This document shows positions 10,005 to 20,811 of a DNA stretch of 38,745 nt, piece by piece. Source of the DNA: an uncultured Ectothiorhodospiraceae bacterium (GTDB taxonomy: Bacteria; Pseudomonadota; Gammaproteobacteria; Nitrococcales; Halorhodospiraceae); contig CAJXKI010000003.1 of assembly GCA_913055765.1 (NCBI GenBank), forward strand, positions 1 to 38,745. Direction: 5' to 3'. Both the position numbers and the translations under genes were made by a program. The notes below the pieces were generated by a model. That model was given only the letters and a program-made list of their open reading frames with translations. It had not been told where the DNA came from and searched no databases. Numbering within the stretch: position 1 is the first letter of the stretch; the number at the start of each line of letters is the position of its first letter.

Positions 10005-11035
10005 TACTGCTCCTCCAGGATGTAGCGCCGCACGGCCGCTCGGTGCTCCTCCAGCGTAGCGGAGAACTGCAGGGTCCCGTCCCCCCGGGCGACGAAGTAC
10101 AGCGCCTCGCCGGGGGCGGGATCCACGGCAGCCTCCAGCGAGGCCTCGCCCGGCAGCGCGATCGGCGTCGGCGGCAGGCCGCGACGCTCGTAGGTGTTGT
10201 AGGGGCCATCGCGGCGCAGGTCATCGCGCCGTAGGCGGCCATCGTGGTCATCCCCCAGGCCGTAGATGACCGCCGGGTCGCTCTGCAGCCGCATGCCGCG
10301 CTCCAGCCGCCGGGTGAAGACCCCGGCCACCTCCCGCCGGTCCTCGGGGCGTGCCGCCTCCCGCTCGATGATCGAGGCGAGGATCAGCGCCTCGTAGGGC
10401 TCGGACAGGGGCAGATCGGGCTGGCGCTCCGCCCAGGCCGCCGCCAGGTGCTCCTCCATCTTGCGGTAGGCGAGCCGCAGGATCCGCCGATCCTCGGTCC
10501 CACGTGGGAAGTTGTAGGTCGTAGGGAAGAAGCGCCCCTCGGGGTGCTCGCCGTCCAGGCCCAGCTCCGCCATGACGGCGTCGGTCTCCACCCCCTCGAG
10601 GGTGTAGGTTACGGCCTCGTGCTCGCGCAGCGCGCGCCGCAGCCGCTCGAAGGTCCAGCCCTCGATGATGGTGAGCTGGTGCTGGACGACCTCGCCGGCC
10701 GCGATACGGCGGAGCAGCCGGCGAGCCGACATCTCCGCCTCCACGGCGTACTCACCGGTGCGGAGTGAGCCTGCGATCCCGCTCAGGTGGCCGTAGAGCC
10801 GGGCGCTGAGGGCCCCGGCAGCGCTCAGCCAGCCACGGCCCCTGAGCTCGCCGATGACCCCTTGGAGCGACGCGCCCTGCTCGATCTCTAGGTACTGCGG
10901 CGGGGTGTCGACCTGCAAGGGTCGGTCGAGCTCGTAGCCCAGCCATGCGGCTCCGAGGGCCAGGAGGGCGGTGGCTGCCAGCAAGGCGGCTACAGCCAGG
11001 CGCTGCAGCCAGCGGCTACGGCCCATGGCCACCAT
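10004..11035 (-). CDS. mltG: Endolytic murein transglycosylase MltG (YceG-like)
   Basis: N-terminal TM; LILASIIEREAARPEDRREVAGVFTRRLERGMRLQSDPAVIYGLG; GPYNTYERRGLPPTPIALPGEASLEAA. Confidence 0.93.
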   Translation of the reverse strand: MVAMGRSRWLQRLAVAALLAATALLALGAAWLGYELDRPLQVDTPPQYLEIEQGASLQGVIGELRGRGWLSAAGALSARLYGHLSGIAGSLRTGEYAVEAEMSARRLLRRIAAGEVVQHQLTIIEGWTFERLRRALREHEAVTYTLEGVETDAVMAELGLDGEHPEGRFFPTTYNFPRGTEDRRILRLAYRKMEEHLAAAWAERQPDLPLSEPYEALILASIIEREAARPEDRREVAGVFTRRLERGMRLQSDPAVIYGLGDDHDGRLRRDDLRRDGPYNTYERRGLPPTPIALPGEASLEAAVDPAPGEALYFVARGDGTLQFSATLEEHRAAVRRYILEEQ

Positions 11036-11876
11036 CCGCCTGCCCCAGCAGCGGGGTCAGCCGCTGCTCGGCCATACGCGCCAGGTAGCGGCGGCTGATC
11101 GGGCCTACGGGGATCTGGTGGCCCGCTACCGAGCGTACCGGCCACAGCCCGATGAGGCTATTCGTCAGGAAGGCCTCGTCCATCTCAGGCAGCTCCTCGG
11201 GGTGGATCCCGCGGCGCTCCACACGCAGCCCGAGGGCCTCCGCCTGCGCCAGGACCCAGCGCCGCATGACGCCGGCAACACCGGCACTGGCCAGCGCCGG
11301 GGTGACCAGCGCGCGGCCTCGGACTGCGAGGAAGTTGGTGGCTGTGCCCTCGACGATGGCCCCCTCGGGATCGAGCATCAAGCCCTCGGCGACGGCCGGG
11401 TCCTGCCACTCCGAGCGCGCCAGGACCTGCTCGAGCCGGTTGATGTGCTTGACGCCGGCGAGCGCGGGCTGCGCGCTCAGCCGTATCCGGCAGAGCCGGC
11501 AGTCCACGCCCTCCCAGCGCTCGCGGGGGATGGCGGGTAGCTCGTGCCGGCTCACTACCCGTGTCGGCTCCGGCCGGTCCGGTGGCCTGTAGCCCCGTCC
11601 GTCCCCTACCCCTCGGGTGTAGTAGACCTTCAGCACCCCGCCGCTGGCCTCGCGGGCCAGGGCGTGGCCCTCCTCGTGCAGGGTGGCCAGCGGCGGCTCC
11701 GGGAGCCCGAGCCGGCGCGCCCCCTCGAGGAGGCGGTCCATGTGCTCGTCCCACAGGCGCGGCCGGCCATCGGCGATGGCCACCGTCTCGAACAGCCCAT
11801 CCCCGTAGGCGAGGCCGCGATCCTCGGGCGCGATGGCGGCCTCGGCCCTGCCGTTGACCAGCCTCGCCTCGGCCAC
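11016..11876 (-). CDS. pabC: Aminodeoxychorismate lyase
   Basis: Class IV aminotransferase fold: DRGLAYGDGLFET, AGVKHINRLEQVLA; position between fabF and mltG. Confidence 0.92.
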   Translation of the reverse strand: MAEARLVNGRAEAAIAPEDRGLAYGDGLFETVAIADGRPRLWDEHMDRLLEGARRLGLPEPPLATLHEEGHALAREASGGVLKVYYTRGVGDGRGYRPPDRPEPTRVVSRHELPAIPRERWEGVDCRLCRIRLSAQPALAGVKHINRLEQVLARSEWQDPAVAEGLMLDPEGAIVEGTATNFLAVRGRALVTPALASAGVAGVMRRWVLAQAEALGLRVERRGIHPEELPEMDEAFLTNSLIGLWPVRSVAGHQIPVGPISRRYLARMAEQRLTPLLGQADGGHGP

Positions 11877-11880
11877 CCGA

Positions 11881-13125
11881 TCAGCCCAGGCGGCGGAACA
11901 GCAGCGAGGCGTTGGTCCCGCCGAAGCCGAAGGAGTTGCTCAGGACGGCGCCGAGCTCCCGCCGACGCGCCTCGTGCGGGACCAGGTCCAGGCCCTCGCA
12001 CTGCGGCTCCGGCTCGTCGAGGTTGATGGTCGGCGGCACAACGCCGTCGCGCAGGGCGAGGAGGCTGAAGGCCGCCTCGACGCCGCCGGCGGCGCCGAGC
12101 AGGTGGCCGGTCACGGACTTGGTGGAGCTCATGGCTACGCTACCCGCCCGATCGCCGAAGAGGCGCTGCACCGCCGACGCCTCGGCCAGGTCACCGACCG
12201 CGGTGGAGGTGCCGTGGGCGTTGATGTAGTCGACCTCTGCCGGCGCCATGCCGGCGTCCTCTAGGGCGCGTGCCATGCACCGCTGGGCGCCCTCGCCGCT
12301 CTCCGCCGGCTGGGTGATGTGGTAGGCGTCGGAGCTGGTACCGAAGCCGGCGAGCTCGGCGTAGATGGGCGCCCCACGGGCGCGGGCGTGGGCGTAGGAC
12401 TCGAGGACCAGCACCCCGGCGCCCTCGGCGAGCACGAAGCCGTCGCGGCCCGTATCCCAGGGGCGGCTCGCGCCCTGCGGATCGTCGTTGCGGCACGATA
12501 GCGCCCGCGCCGCGCTGAAGCCGGCCAGGCTGAGCGGGGTAATGCACTTCTCGGCGCCGCCGGCGACCATCACATCGGCGTCCCCTGCGGCGATCATCCG
12601 GGCCGAGAGGCCGATGTTGTGGGTCCCCGCAGCGCAGGCGGTGACCGTGGAGAGGTTCGGCCCCCGGAGCCCGTAGTGGATGGACAGGTTGCCGGAGGCC
12701 ATGTTGATGACGCTGCTCGGCACCAGGAACGGGGAGACCTTGCGGGGGCCGCCGTCGAGCAGGGCGCTGTGGCTGTTCTCGATGCCCTGGATGCCCCCGA
12801 TCCCGGAGCCGATGGAGAGCCCCATGCGATCGGCGTTGTTCGCCCGGACCTCGAGGCCAGCGTCGGCGAGCGCCTCGTCGCAGGCCCCGAAGGCGTAGTG
12901 GATGAACGGATCCATCCGCCGCGCCTCCTTGCGCGGGAGGTACTCGCAGATATCGAAGCCCTCGATGGTACCGCCAAAGCCCACCGCGTAGCCGGAGGTA
13001 TCGAATTCCTCTATCGGCCGGATGCCGCTGCGGCCTTCGACGACGGCGGCCCAGGCCTCGTCCGCGGTATTCCCTACCGGGGAGACGATGCCCAGGCCCG
13101 TTACGACAACGGCTCGATCATCCAT
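11881..13125 (-). CDS. fabF: Beta-ketoacyl-ACP synthase II
   Basis: [46 protein letters not shown]; start [12 protein letters not shown] with upstream GGAGAG. Confidence 0.96.
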   Translation of the reverse strand: MDDRAVVVTGLGIVSPVGNTADEAWAAVVEGRSGIRPIEEFDTSGYAVGFGGTIEGFDICEYLPRKEARRMDPFIHYAFGACDEALADAGLEVRANNADRMGLSIGSGIGGIQGIENSHSALLDGGPRKVSPFLVPSSVINMASGNLSIHYGLRGPNLSTVTACAAGTHNIGLSARMIAAGDADVMVAGGAEKCITPLSLAGFSAARALSCRNDDPQGASRPWDTGRDGFVLAEGAGVLVLESYAHARARGAPIYAELAGFGTSSDAYHITQPAESGEGAQRCMARALEDAGMAPAEVDYINAHGTSTAVGDLAEASAVQRLFGDRAGSVAMSSTKSVTGHLLGAAGGVEAAFSLLALRDGVVPPTINLDEPEPQCEGLDLVPHEARRRELGAVLSNSFGFGGTNASLLFRRLG

Positions 13126-13217
13126 AGCTGCAAGCTCTCCGGACGCGGAATGCATCAGGGCCGGTCCACGCGCTGGACCGGCCCCGCTGCGCCTTTAGGC
13201 TTTGGCCGCCCGGAAGG

Positions 13218-13457
13218 TTACCCCTCCAGGTTCTTCTTGATGTAGTCGATCGCCTGCTGGACCGTTGTGATCTTCTCGGCCTCCTCGTCGGGGATCTCGC
13301 ACTCGAACTCCTCCTCGAGCGCCATCACGAGCTCGACAGTATCCAGCGAGTCGGCGCCAAGGTCGTCCACGAAGGAGGCCTCACCAGTGACCTCCTCCTC
13401 TTTGACCCCCAGTTGCTCGACGACGATCTTCTTGACGCGGTCTTCGATGCTGCTCAT
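13218..13457 (-). CDS. acpP: Acyl carrier protein
   Basis: [36 protein letters not shown] phosphopantetheine site. Confidence 0.98.
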   Translation of the reverse strand: MSSIEDRVKKIVVEQLGVKEEEVTGEASFVDDLGADSLDTVELVMALEEEFECEIPDEEAEKITTVQQAIDYIKKNLEG

Positions 13458-13593
13458 GTAAAAGGTCCTCCGAGGTTCTCGTTGGCGCAGTCATCCAGCT
13501 GCGGCGCGTATTGTAGGGGAACTGCCCCTTGAGTGCCAGAAACCCCGTCACGGGGTCTCGGCTTGGCGAAACGCCCTGAATCGCCAGGGAAAA

Positions 13594-14346
13594 TCAGGAC
13601 ATGTACATGCCCCCATTCACGTGGAGCGTCTCGCCGGTGATATAGCTGGCCGCCGGCGAGGCCAGGAAGGCGACCGCCGCGGCGATATCCTCCGGCTTGC
13701 CGAGCCGCTCCAGCGGCACGTTGGCGATCAGCGCAGAGCGCTGCTCCTCGCTCATGGCGGCCGTCATATCCGTCTCGACGAAGCCCGGCGCCACCATGTT
13801 CACCGTGATCTCGCGCGTGCCGAGCTCCCGGGCCATGGACTTGGTCAGCCCGCTGATGCCGGCCTTGGCGGCGGCGTAGTTGCCCTGCCCGGCGTTGCCT
13901 GTCGCCCCGACCACCGAGCCGATGTTGATGATGCGCCCCCGGCGGGCCTTCATCATGCCGCGCAGGCAGGCCTTGCTCATGCGGTAGACGGAGCTGAGGT
14001 TGGTATCGATAAGCTCCTCCCACTCCTCGTCCTTCATCCGCATGATCAGGTTGTCCTGGGTTACGCCGGCGTTATTCACCAAGATCGTCGGCGCCCCGTA
14101 GGACTGGCCGACGGCGGTGACCACATCGCTGACCTGGCCAGGGTCGGTAACGTCCAGGGCCATCCCCGTACCCTGCAGGCCGAGCTCCTCGAGCCGCTGC
14201 TGGATGGCCTCCGCGCCTCCGTCGCTGGTCGCCGTACCGATGACCGAGGCGCCGTGGCGGCCGAGGGCCTCCAGGATGGCCCGGCCGATGCCGCGGCTCG
14301 CCCCGGTGACGAGCGCGATATCCTGCTGCAGGTCGTCGCCGTGCAC
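13594..14346 (-). CDS. fabG: 3-oxoacyl-ACP reductase
   Basis: IALVTGASRGIGRAI, NNAGVTQDNLIMRM, YAAAKAGI; GTG start at 14346 with AAGGAGG upstream. The tracked ORF start at 14712 is not supported. Confidence 0.94.
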   Translation of the reverse strand: MHGDDLQQDIALVTGASRGIGRAILEALGRHGASVIGTATSDGGAEAIQQRLEELGLQGTGMALDVTDPGQVSDVVTAVGQSYGAPTILVNNAGVTQDNLIMRMKDEEWEELIDTNLSSVYRMSKACLRGMMKARRGRIINIGSVVGATGNAGQGNYAAAKAGISGLTKSMARELGTREITVNMVAPGFVETDMTAAMSEEQRSALIANVPLERLGKPEDIAAAVAFLASPAASYITGETLHVNGGMYMS

Positions 14347-14369
14347 GCTGCCTCCTTCGCGATCCGTCG

Positions 14370-15323
14370 TTACGGTGCCGCCTGGAAGCGCCCCAGGGCC
14401 TCGTCGAAGGCCTCCGGATCGCTGAGCGCGACACCCTGAAGGTTGCGGTCGATGCGCCGGCACAGCCCGGCCAGGACCTTGCCGGGGCCGCACTCGGCCA
14501 CAGTCTGGACGCCCTCGCCGGCCATGCGCTGGACCGTCTCCGTCCAGCGCACCGGCTTGGCGAGCTGCTCGACCAGGCGCTGCCGGACGGCCTCGGCGTC
14601 GCTGCTGACCGAGAGGTCGGCGTTGTGCAGCACCCGCCGCCGCGGCTCGCCGATATCGACCTCCTCGAGCCGTGCCGCCAGGCGCTCGGCGGCGTGCTGC
14701 ATCAGGCTGCAATGGGACGGGGCGCTGACCGGCAGGGGCATCACCCGCTTCGCCCCCGCCTCCTTGGCGGCCTCTCCGGCCCGCTCGACGGCCTCCCGCT
14801 CACCGGCGATGACCACCTGGCCGGGGGCGTTGTAGTTCACGGGCTGGACGACCTGGCCCTGGGCGGCGCCGGCGCAGGCCTCGGCGACCCCGGCGTCGGC
14901 CAGGCCGATGACCGCCATCATGCCGCCGCGCCCGGCCGGTACGGCCTCCTGCATGTAGCGTCCCCGGTCGGCCACCAGGGCCACGGCGTCGTGCAGGCTC
15001 AGGGCCTCGGCGGCGACCAGGGCCGAGTACTCGCCCAGGCTGTGGCCGGCCATAACGGCCGGCTCGGCGCCGCCGCGCTCCTGCCAGAGCCGCCATAGGG
15101 CGATGCTGGCCGTGAGGATGGCCGGCTGCGTGCGATCGGTGCGGTCGAGCTCCTCGGCTGGGCCCTCGGCTACCAGCGCCCACAGGTCGTAGCCGAGGGC
15201 CTCCGAGGCCTCCCGGAACGTCGCCGTGACCGTCGCCTCTGCGCCCCACTCCGCCATCATCCCTACGGCCTGCGAGCCTTGGCCGGGGAAGACCATGGTC
15301 AGTTCCGGCGTTGCGTCGCTCAT
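14370..15323 (-). CDS. fabD: Malonyl-CoA:ACP transacylase
   Basis: MVFPGQGSQAVGMM, AGHSLGEYSALVAA. Confidence 0.96.
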   Translation of the reverse strand: MSDATPELTMVFPGQGSQAVGMMAEWGAEATVTATFREASEALGYDLWALVAEGPAEELDRTDRTQPAILTASIALWRLWQERGGAEPAVMAGHSLGEYSALVAAEALSLHDAVALVADRGRYMQEAVPAGRGGMMAVIGLADAGVAEACAGAAQGQVVQPVNYNAPGQVVIAGEREAVERAGEAAKEAGAKRVMPLPVSAPSHCSLMQHAAERLAARLEEVDIGEPRRRVLHNADLSVSSDAEAVRQRLVEQLAKPVRWTETVQRMAGEGVQTVAECGPGKVLAGLCRRIDRNLQGVALSDPEAFDEALGRFQAAP

Positions 15324-15356
15324 CCTCGCTCCCGATGGCTGTGCATGCTGTCCCGC

Positions 15357-16328
15357 CTAATACCGGACCAGCGCCGATCCCCAGGTAAAGCCGCCGCCGA
15401 AGGCCTCGAAGAGCAGCATCTCACCGCGCTGGATGCGCCCGTCCCGCACGGCCGTATCCAGGGCTATGGGGATGGATGCCGCGGAGGTGTTGCCGTGCTC
15501 GCCCACGGTGACCACCACGCGGTCCATGTGCAGGTCCAGCTTCTTGGCGGTGGCCTGGATGATACGGATATTCGCCTGGTGGGGGACCAGCCAGTCCACC
15601 TCCGTCTTGTCGACCTGGGCCGAGGCCAGGGTCTCCTCGACGATCCGCGTGAGGGTGTTCACCGCGACCTTGAACACCTCGTTGCCGCGCATGTGGATGT
15701 AGCCGCTCTGGGTGCCCAGCGCCGCGTAGCCCTGCCCCGGCCCCCACGGCACGTAGAGGAGGGGCTCGTAGCGCCCGTCGGAGTGCAGGTGCGTCGTCAG
15801 CACCCCGGGCTGCTCGGCGGCCTCGAGGAGCACGGCGCCGCCGCCGTCGCCGAAGAGCACGCAGGTGCTGCGGTCGTCCCAGTCGAGGATCCGGGTCATG
15901 GCCTCGGCGCCGACGACCAGGGCCCGCTCCGCCCCCCCGGTCCGGACGAAGCGGTCCGCGATGCCGAGGCCGTAGATGAAGCCGGAGCAGGCGGCGGAGA
16001 CATCGAAGGCAGCGGCGCCGGGGCGGATGCCCAGGTCCCGCTGCAGGCTGGAGGCCAGGCTCGGGAAGACGCGGTCGGGCGTGCAGGTCGCGACGACGAT
16101 CAGGTCGATCTCGTCGCCGCTGATGCCGGCAGCCTCCAGGGCCCGCTGCGCTGCGATGCGCGCCAGGTCCCCGCAGACCTCCTCCTCCCCGATGACGCGC
16201 CGCTCGTAGATCCCGGTGCGCTCGCGGATCCATTGATCGGAGGTCTCGACGTGCCGCTCGAGCTCGCCATTCGTGACCACCCGCTCGGGGAGATAGCTCC
16301 CCGTACCGATAATCCTTGCGCTCGTCAC
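15357..16328 (-). CDS. fabH: Beta-ketoacyl-ACP synthase III
   Basis: DVSAACSGFIYGL, VPHQANIRII, GEHGNTSAASIP. Confidence 0.96.
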   Translation of the reverse strand: MTSARIIGTGSYLPERVVTNGELERHVETSDQWIRERTGIYERRVIGEEEVCGDLARIAAQRALEAAGISGDEIDLIVVATCTPDRVFPSLASSLQRDLGIRPGAAAFDVSAACSGFIYGLGIADRFVRTGGAERALVVGAEAMTRILDWDDRSTCVLFGDGGGAVLLEAAEQPGVLTTHLHSDGRYEPLLYVPWGPGQGYAALGTQSGYIHMRGNEVFKVAVNTLTRIVEETLASAQVDKTEVDWLVPHQANIRIIQATAKKLDLHMDRVVVTVGEHGNTSAASIPIALDTAVRDGRIQRGEMLLFEAFGGGFTWGSALVRY

Positions 16329-17356
16329 GCCCCTTCCCTCACCCCTAGGAGCCGCTCGATGCGCGCCTCGATCAGGCTGGGCACCCCCTGCTCGGCCTCG
16401 CGGGCCGCCGTGTCGATGGCGCGTCCGAAGGCAAAGGTGTCGGCGGATCCGTGGCTCTTCAGCGCCACCCCCCGCAGGCCGAGGAGGCTGGCCCCGTTGT
16501 ACTGGCGCGGGTCGATGCGCCCGCGCAGGGCGCGCAGCACGGGCAGGGCCACGAGGCCGGCCAGGCGGGTCAGGAGGTTGCGCTGGAACTCCGAGCGCAG
16601 GTAGCCGGAGATCAGGCTGGCCACGCCCTCGCTGGTCTTCAGGGCGACATTGCCGACGAAGCCGTCGCAGACGACGACGTCCGCCTCGCCCTGGTAGACG
16701 CCGTCGCCCTCGACGTAGCCGATATAGCGGAGCTCCTCGGCCTCGCCGAGCCGCTCCGCGGCCTGCTTGACCTGCTCGTTGCCCTTGATCTCCTCCTCGC
16801 CGACATTGAGCAGCCCCACGCGCGGCTGCGCCAGGTCGTGGGCGGCCTCCACGGCCACTGCCCCCATGACGGCGAACTGGAACAGGTGATCGCTGCTGCA
16901 GTCGACATTGGCGCCGAGGTCGAGCATGTGCGTGGCGCCGTCCCGCGTGGGGATCGCGCTCATGATCGCCGGCCGATCGATGCCCGGCAGGGTCTTGAGC
17001 AGGTAGCGGGCGGTCGCCATCAGCGCGCCGGTATTGCCGGCGCTGACGCAGCCGTCCGCCTCTCCGGAGCGGACCATATCGAGCGCCACCCGCATGGAGG
17101 AGTCGCGCTTGTTGCGCATGGCCTGCGACGGGGGCTCCTCCATACCCACGACCTCGCTGCAGTGCCGGATCGAGATCCGCTCCGCCTCGCCAGCGCCGTG
17201 GGCGTGCAGCTGCTCGCGCAGCGCCTGCTCCTGGCCGACCAGGATCAGGTGCAGGCCCGGGTGGCCCTCGAGCGCCTGCACGGCCGCGGGGACCACGACC
17301 TTGGGGCCGTGGTCCCCGCCCATCGCGTCCAGCGATAGGGTCGTCTGGCTCGTCAT
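16325..17356 (-). CDS. plsX: Phosphate acyltransferase PlsX
   Basis: LDAMGGDHGPKVVVPAAVQAL, VSAGNTGALMATA, VVVCDGFVGNVALKTSEGVA. Confidence 0.96.
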   Translation of the reverse strand: MTSQTTLSLDAMGGDHGPKVVVPAAVQALEGHPGLHLILVGQEQALREQLHAHGAGEAERISIRHCSEVVGMEEPPSQAMRNKRDSSMRVALDMVRSGEADGCVSAGNTGALMATARYLLKTLPGIDRPAIMSAIPTRDGATHMLDLGANVDCSSDHLFQFAVMGAVAVEAAHDLAQPRVGLLNVGEEEIKGNEQVKQAAERLGEAEELRYIGYVEGDGVYQGEADVVVCDGFVGNVALKTSEGVASLISGYLRSEFQRNLLTRLAGLVALPVLRALRGRIDPRQYNGASLLGLRGVALKSHGSADTFAFGRAIDTAAREAEQGVPSLIEARIERLLGVREGA

Positions 17357-17414
17357 GCCGGGATCCGCTCGCTCACCGCTCGCCCTGCCCTTCCGGGCGG
17401 CACCTCGATTGCGC

Positions 17415-17594
17415 TCAGTCGTCCTGCCCCCGGGTGACCTTCCGCCCGCGGTAGTAGCCGTCGGGGCTGACGTGGTGGCGGCGGTGGGTCTCGCCGGTGC
17501 TCGGCTCGGTGGCCAGCTTGGGCTTGCGCAGGCTGTCGTGGGAGCGGCGCATGCCGCGCTTGGAGGGTGACTTGCGGTTCTGCTGTACGGCCAT
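17415..17594 (-). CDS. rpmF: 50S ribosomal protein L32
   Basis: [22 protein letters not shown]...[17 protein letters not shown]; 59 aa inside the longer tracked ORF. Confidence 0.96.
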   Translation of the reverse strand: MAVQQNRKSPSKRGMRRSHDSLRKPKLATEPSTGETHRRHHVSPDGYYRGRKVTRGQDD

Positions 17595-17640
17595 CGTCCT
17601 CTCTCCTGATCGTTCAGGGCTCTTCGCTATCGGATCCGGC

Positions 17641-18144
17641 TCAATCCGCCCCCTCGCTGCTGCGCACCCGCCCGCGCAGGACGGCGAAGGGGCTGAGGGC
17701 CTCGCGCTGGGCCTCGGCATCGTGGGCCGGCGGCTCGCAGGCGCCAGCCGGATGCAGGGTGACTGCCGGCAGGGCCAGGAGGAGCTCCTCCTCGGCGACC
17801 TCCCTCGGGCGCACGGTCCTCGCGCTGACATAGGGCTCCAGCTCCGGCGGCAGCCCCTCCCCCTCCGCCTCCGAGGCGACGACCACGACGCTGAAGGCCT
17901 CCGCCACGGGATAGTAGTAGGGCTCGAGGCAGCGCTGGCAGGTGAGCGGGACGGCCGCCTCGACCCGCCCTTCCAGGAGCCGCCGCCCGTGCTCATCCAG
18001 CCCGGGCGCGATCTGCAGCCACGCATCACCTTCGGCCGCGGCCAGGAGCGGGGCCAGGCGCGGCATATCGGCCAGGGCCAGCGTGCCCTCGTAGACACGC
18101 GGCGAGGCGGCGAAACCGTCGGGGGCCAGCCTGTCCGGCAACAT
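17641..18144 (-). CDS. yceD: YceD/DUF177 family protein
   Basis: [15 protein letters not shown] signature; upstream of rpmF. Confidence 0.9.
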   Translation of the reverse strand: MLPDRLAPDGFAASPRVYEGTLALADMPRLAPLLAAAEGDAWLQIAPGLDEHGRRLLEGRVEAAVPLTCQRCLEPYYYPVAEAFSVVVVASEAEGEGLPPELEPYVSARTVRPREVAEEELLLALPAVTLHPAGACEPPAHDAEAQREALSPFAVLRGRVRSSEGAD

Positions 18145-18238
18145 AAGGGCTGCATGCTAGCCGCGGCAGCGGGTAGTGTAAAGTACCGGCAGCACGCTGC
18201 GTTACCATCCCACACAGCCACGGGAGCCCTGTATCGAG

Positions 18239-18820
18239 ATGCCCACGCCAAGCCCCCTGATCCTGGCATCCGGGTCACCCTACCGCCGGGCCCTGCTCGA
18301 GCGCCTCGGCCTCCCCTTCGAGGTTATGGCGGCGGAGATCGACGAGGCCGTCGCTGATGCCGAGGCGCCGGAGGTAGCGGCCGTGCGCCTGGCGCAGGAC
18401 AAGGCTGCGGCGGTCGCCGCCGCTCACCCCCAGGCGACGGTGATCGGCAGCGATCAGTTGGTCGCCCTCGGCACCGAGATCCTGGGCAAGCCGGGCACGG
18501 CCGAGCGGGCCCGCGCGCAGCTGGCGCGCTACGCCGGCCGGGAGGTGCGCTTCCTCACGGCGGTGAGCGTCCGCCAAGGGGAGGTGGAGGCGCACGAGCT
18601 GCAGACGGTTCGGGCACGCTTCCGCGCCCTGGACGACGAGGCCATCGAGCGCTACGTCGAGGCGGATCGGCCCCTGGACTGCGCCGGGGCGATCCGCTCG
18701 GAGGGGCTCGGGGCGGCCCTGCTCGAGTCGGTGGACAGCAGCGATCCGGCGGCGCTGATCGGGCTCCCGCTGATCACGGTCACCCGCCTGCTGCGCCGCC
18801 TGGGGTACCCGCTGCCGTGA
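18239..18820 (+). CDS. maf: Maf-like nucleotide pyrophosphatase
   Basis: [42 protein letters not shown]. Confidence 0.93.
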   Translation: MPTPSPLILASGSPYRRALLERLGLPFEVMAAEIDEAVADAEAPEVAAVRLAQDKAAAVAAAHPQATVIGSDQLVALGTEILGKPGTAERARAQLARYAGREVRFLTAVSVRQGEVEAHELQTVRARFRALDDEAIERYVEADRPLDCAGAIRSEGLGAALLESVDSSDPAALIGLPLITVTRLLRRLGYPLP

Positions 18821-18827
18821 CCCTGGC

Positions 18828-19778
18828 TCAGCGGGGCTGGTACGCCTGCATCTGCAGGGTCTCGAAGAGCCCGCGCCCGAGCGCGGTGCCGAAGCGGTCG
18901 GCGAGTTGCGACACCAGGTCGCCACGGACGGTATAGTCGACCCGCTCCTCGGCGCCGATGACCTCCCGGGCGACGCTGCGCGGGCTGCCGATCTTATCGG
19001 CCAGGCCCAGCTCCAGGCTCCGGCTGCCGGTCCAGACCAGGCCGGAGAAGAGCCGGTCCTCGTCCACCCCGGCCTCGTCGATGCGCTCCCCGCGCCCCTC
19101 GCGGACAGCGGCGATGAACTGGCCGTGGATCTCGTCGAGCATCGCCTGCACATGCTCGACCTCCCCCTCCTCCGCGGGGGAGAAGGGATCGAGGAAGTCC
19201 TTGTGCTCGCCAGCGGTGTACAGGCGCCGCTCGATCCCGAGCCGATCCAGGGCCTCCTGGAGGCCGAAGCCGCCCATGATCACGCCGATAGAGCCGACGA
19301 TGCTCGACTCGTTGACGAAGATCCGCTCCGCCCCCGCGGCGACGTAGTACGCCCCCGAGGCGCCGACGTCCTCGATGACCGCGTACACGGGGGTGTCCTC
19401 GTGGTCGGCGCGCATCCGCCGGAGCCCTTGGTAGATCTGCCGCGCCTGGACGGCGCTGCCGCCGGGGCTGTTGATGCGCAGCACGATGCCCTCGGCCTCC
19501 TCCGCCTCGAAGGCCCGCTCCAGGCCCTGGAGGACCCGGTCGGCGCTGGCCGGTGAGTCGGCCATGATCGGTCCCGTGACTGCCACCTCGGCGGTGTGCG
19601 GCCCCACATCCTGCTGCGGGCTGAGGTCCATCCGCGCCACGGCGATCACCCCCAGGACCACGAGGGCCAGCACCACGCTCCGGAGGATCAGGCGCCAGCG
19701 CCGCGCCCGGCGCTGCTCGCGCAGGTTCTCCTTGAGCAGCTCGACGAGCGCCTCCCGCTCGGTGCTCTCTTCGCTCAT
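18828..19778 (-). CDS. sppA: Signal peptide peptidase SppA, short form
   Basis: LRINSPGGSAVQARQIYQ, NESSIVGSIGVIMGGF, AGEHKDFLDPFSP, N-terminal TM. Confidence 0.92.
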   Translation of the reverse strand: MSEESTEREALVELLKENLREQRRARRWRLILRSVVLALVVLGVIAVARMDLSPQQDVGPHTAEVAVTGPIMADSPASADRVLQGLERAFEAEEAEGIVLRINSPGGSAVQARQIYQGLRRMRADHEDTPVYAVIEDVGASGAYYVAAGAERIFVNESSIVGSIGVIMGGFGLQEALDRLGIERRLYTAGEHKDFLDPFSPAEEGEVEHVQAMLDEIHGQFIAAVREGRGERIDEAGVDEDRLFSGLVWTGSRSLELGLADKIGSPRSVAREVIGAEERVDYTVRGDLVSQLADRFGTALGRGLFETLQMQAYQPR

Positions 19779-19792
19779 GCTTGCTCCTCCTT

Positions 19793-20749
19793 CTAGGGAT
19801 CAGGCAGCTGGTCGAGCACCGCCTGCAGCTCATCGCTGAGCGGTGTCTGGACCTCGAGGCAGGCGCCGGTATCCGGGTGCCTGAGCCGCAGCGAGCAGGC
19901 GTGCAGGAAGAGCCGGCGCAGCCCCGAGTCGCGGATGGTGGCGTTGCGGGTGCGGTCGCCGTAGCGGTCGTCGCCGGCGACCGGGTGGCCGATATGCTGG
20001 GCGTGGACCCGGATCTGGTGGGTGCGTCCGGTCTCCAGCCGGGCCGTGACCAGGGTCGCCTGCGGCCAGCGCCGCTCGACCTGGATCTCCGTGACGGCCG
20101 GCCGGCCCTGCTTGCTGACCTGCACCTGCCGGCCCCGCCCCTGTGCTGGCAGGCGCTCCAGCGGGGCGTCTATGCGGAGCGGCCCGGAGCCGCGCAGCCG
20201 GCCGAGCAGCAGCGCGGTATAGCGCTTCTCCACGGCACCTCGGCGCAGCTGCTCGTGGAGCCGGCGCAGGGTGGAGCGGCGCTTGGCCAGCATCAGGCAG
20301 CCGCTGGTCTCCTGGTCCAGGCGGTGGACCAGCTCGAGGAAGGGCAGCTCCGGGCGGTGCCGGCGCAGCGCCTCCACCAGGCCGAGGCGGACCGTGCTGC
20401 CGCCGTGCACGGCCACACCGGAGGGCTTGTCCAAGATCAGCAGCCGCTCGTCCTCGTAGAGCACCCCGTCCCGCAGCCGCTCCGCGAGCCCCGCCGGCAG
20501 CTGGCCGTCGGCGCTGCTGTCCCGCCTGCGGTCGGATACCGGCGGGATGCGCACCACCTCCCCGGTGCGCAGGCGCCGGGCGGGCCGGGCCCGGCCGCCA
20601 TCGATGCGCACCTCCCCCTTGCGCAGCAGCCGGTAGACCCGGCTGCGCGGCAGGCCCTTGAGCTGGCGCAGGAGGAAGTTGTCGATGCGCTGGCCGGCCT
20701 CGTCCTCGACCACGTGGCGGTACTGGACGCTTCGCTCATGTCCGCTCAT
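19793..20749 (-). CDS. rluC: 23S rRNA pseudouridine synthase RluC-like
   Basis: S4-like N-terminus (RIDNFLLRQLKGLPRSRVYRLLRKGEVRIDG), LVHRLDQETSGCLMLAK, TGRTHQIRVH; divergent from rne. Confidence 0.93.
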   Translation of the reverse strand: MSGHERSVQYRHVVEDEAGQRIDNFLLRQLKGLPRSRVYRLLRKGEVRIDGGRARPARRLRTGEVVRIPPVSDRRRDSSADGQLPAGLAERLRDGVLYEDERLLILDKPSGVAVHGGSTVRLGLVEALRRHRPELPFLELVHRLDQETSGCLMLAKRRSTLRRLHEQLRRGAVEKRYTALLLGRLRGSGPLRIDAPLERLPAQGRGRQVQVSKQGRPAVTEIQVERRWPQATLVTARLETGRTHQIRVHAQHIGHPVAGDDRYGDRTRNATIRDSGLRRLFLHACSLRLRHPDTGACLEVQTPLSDELQAVLDQLPDP

Positions 20750-20775
20750 GGCGAGAGTTTAGCAGAAGAATCAAT

Positions 20776-20805
20776 TTGAATGGGCGCGCAAGTCCCTGAT
20801 ACAAT
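20776..20805 (+). promoter_or_regulatory. Candidate sigma70 promoter for rne (TTGAAT-N18-TACAAT)
   Basis: -35 TTGAAT 20776-20781, -10 TACAAT 20800-20805, 18-bp spacer, in the rluC/rne divergent region. Confidence 0.5.
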
Positions 20806-20811
20806 TGACCG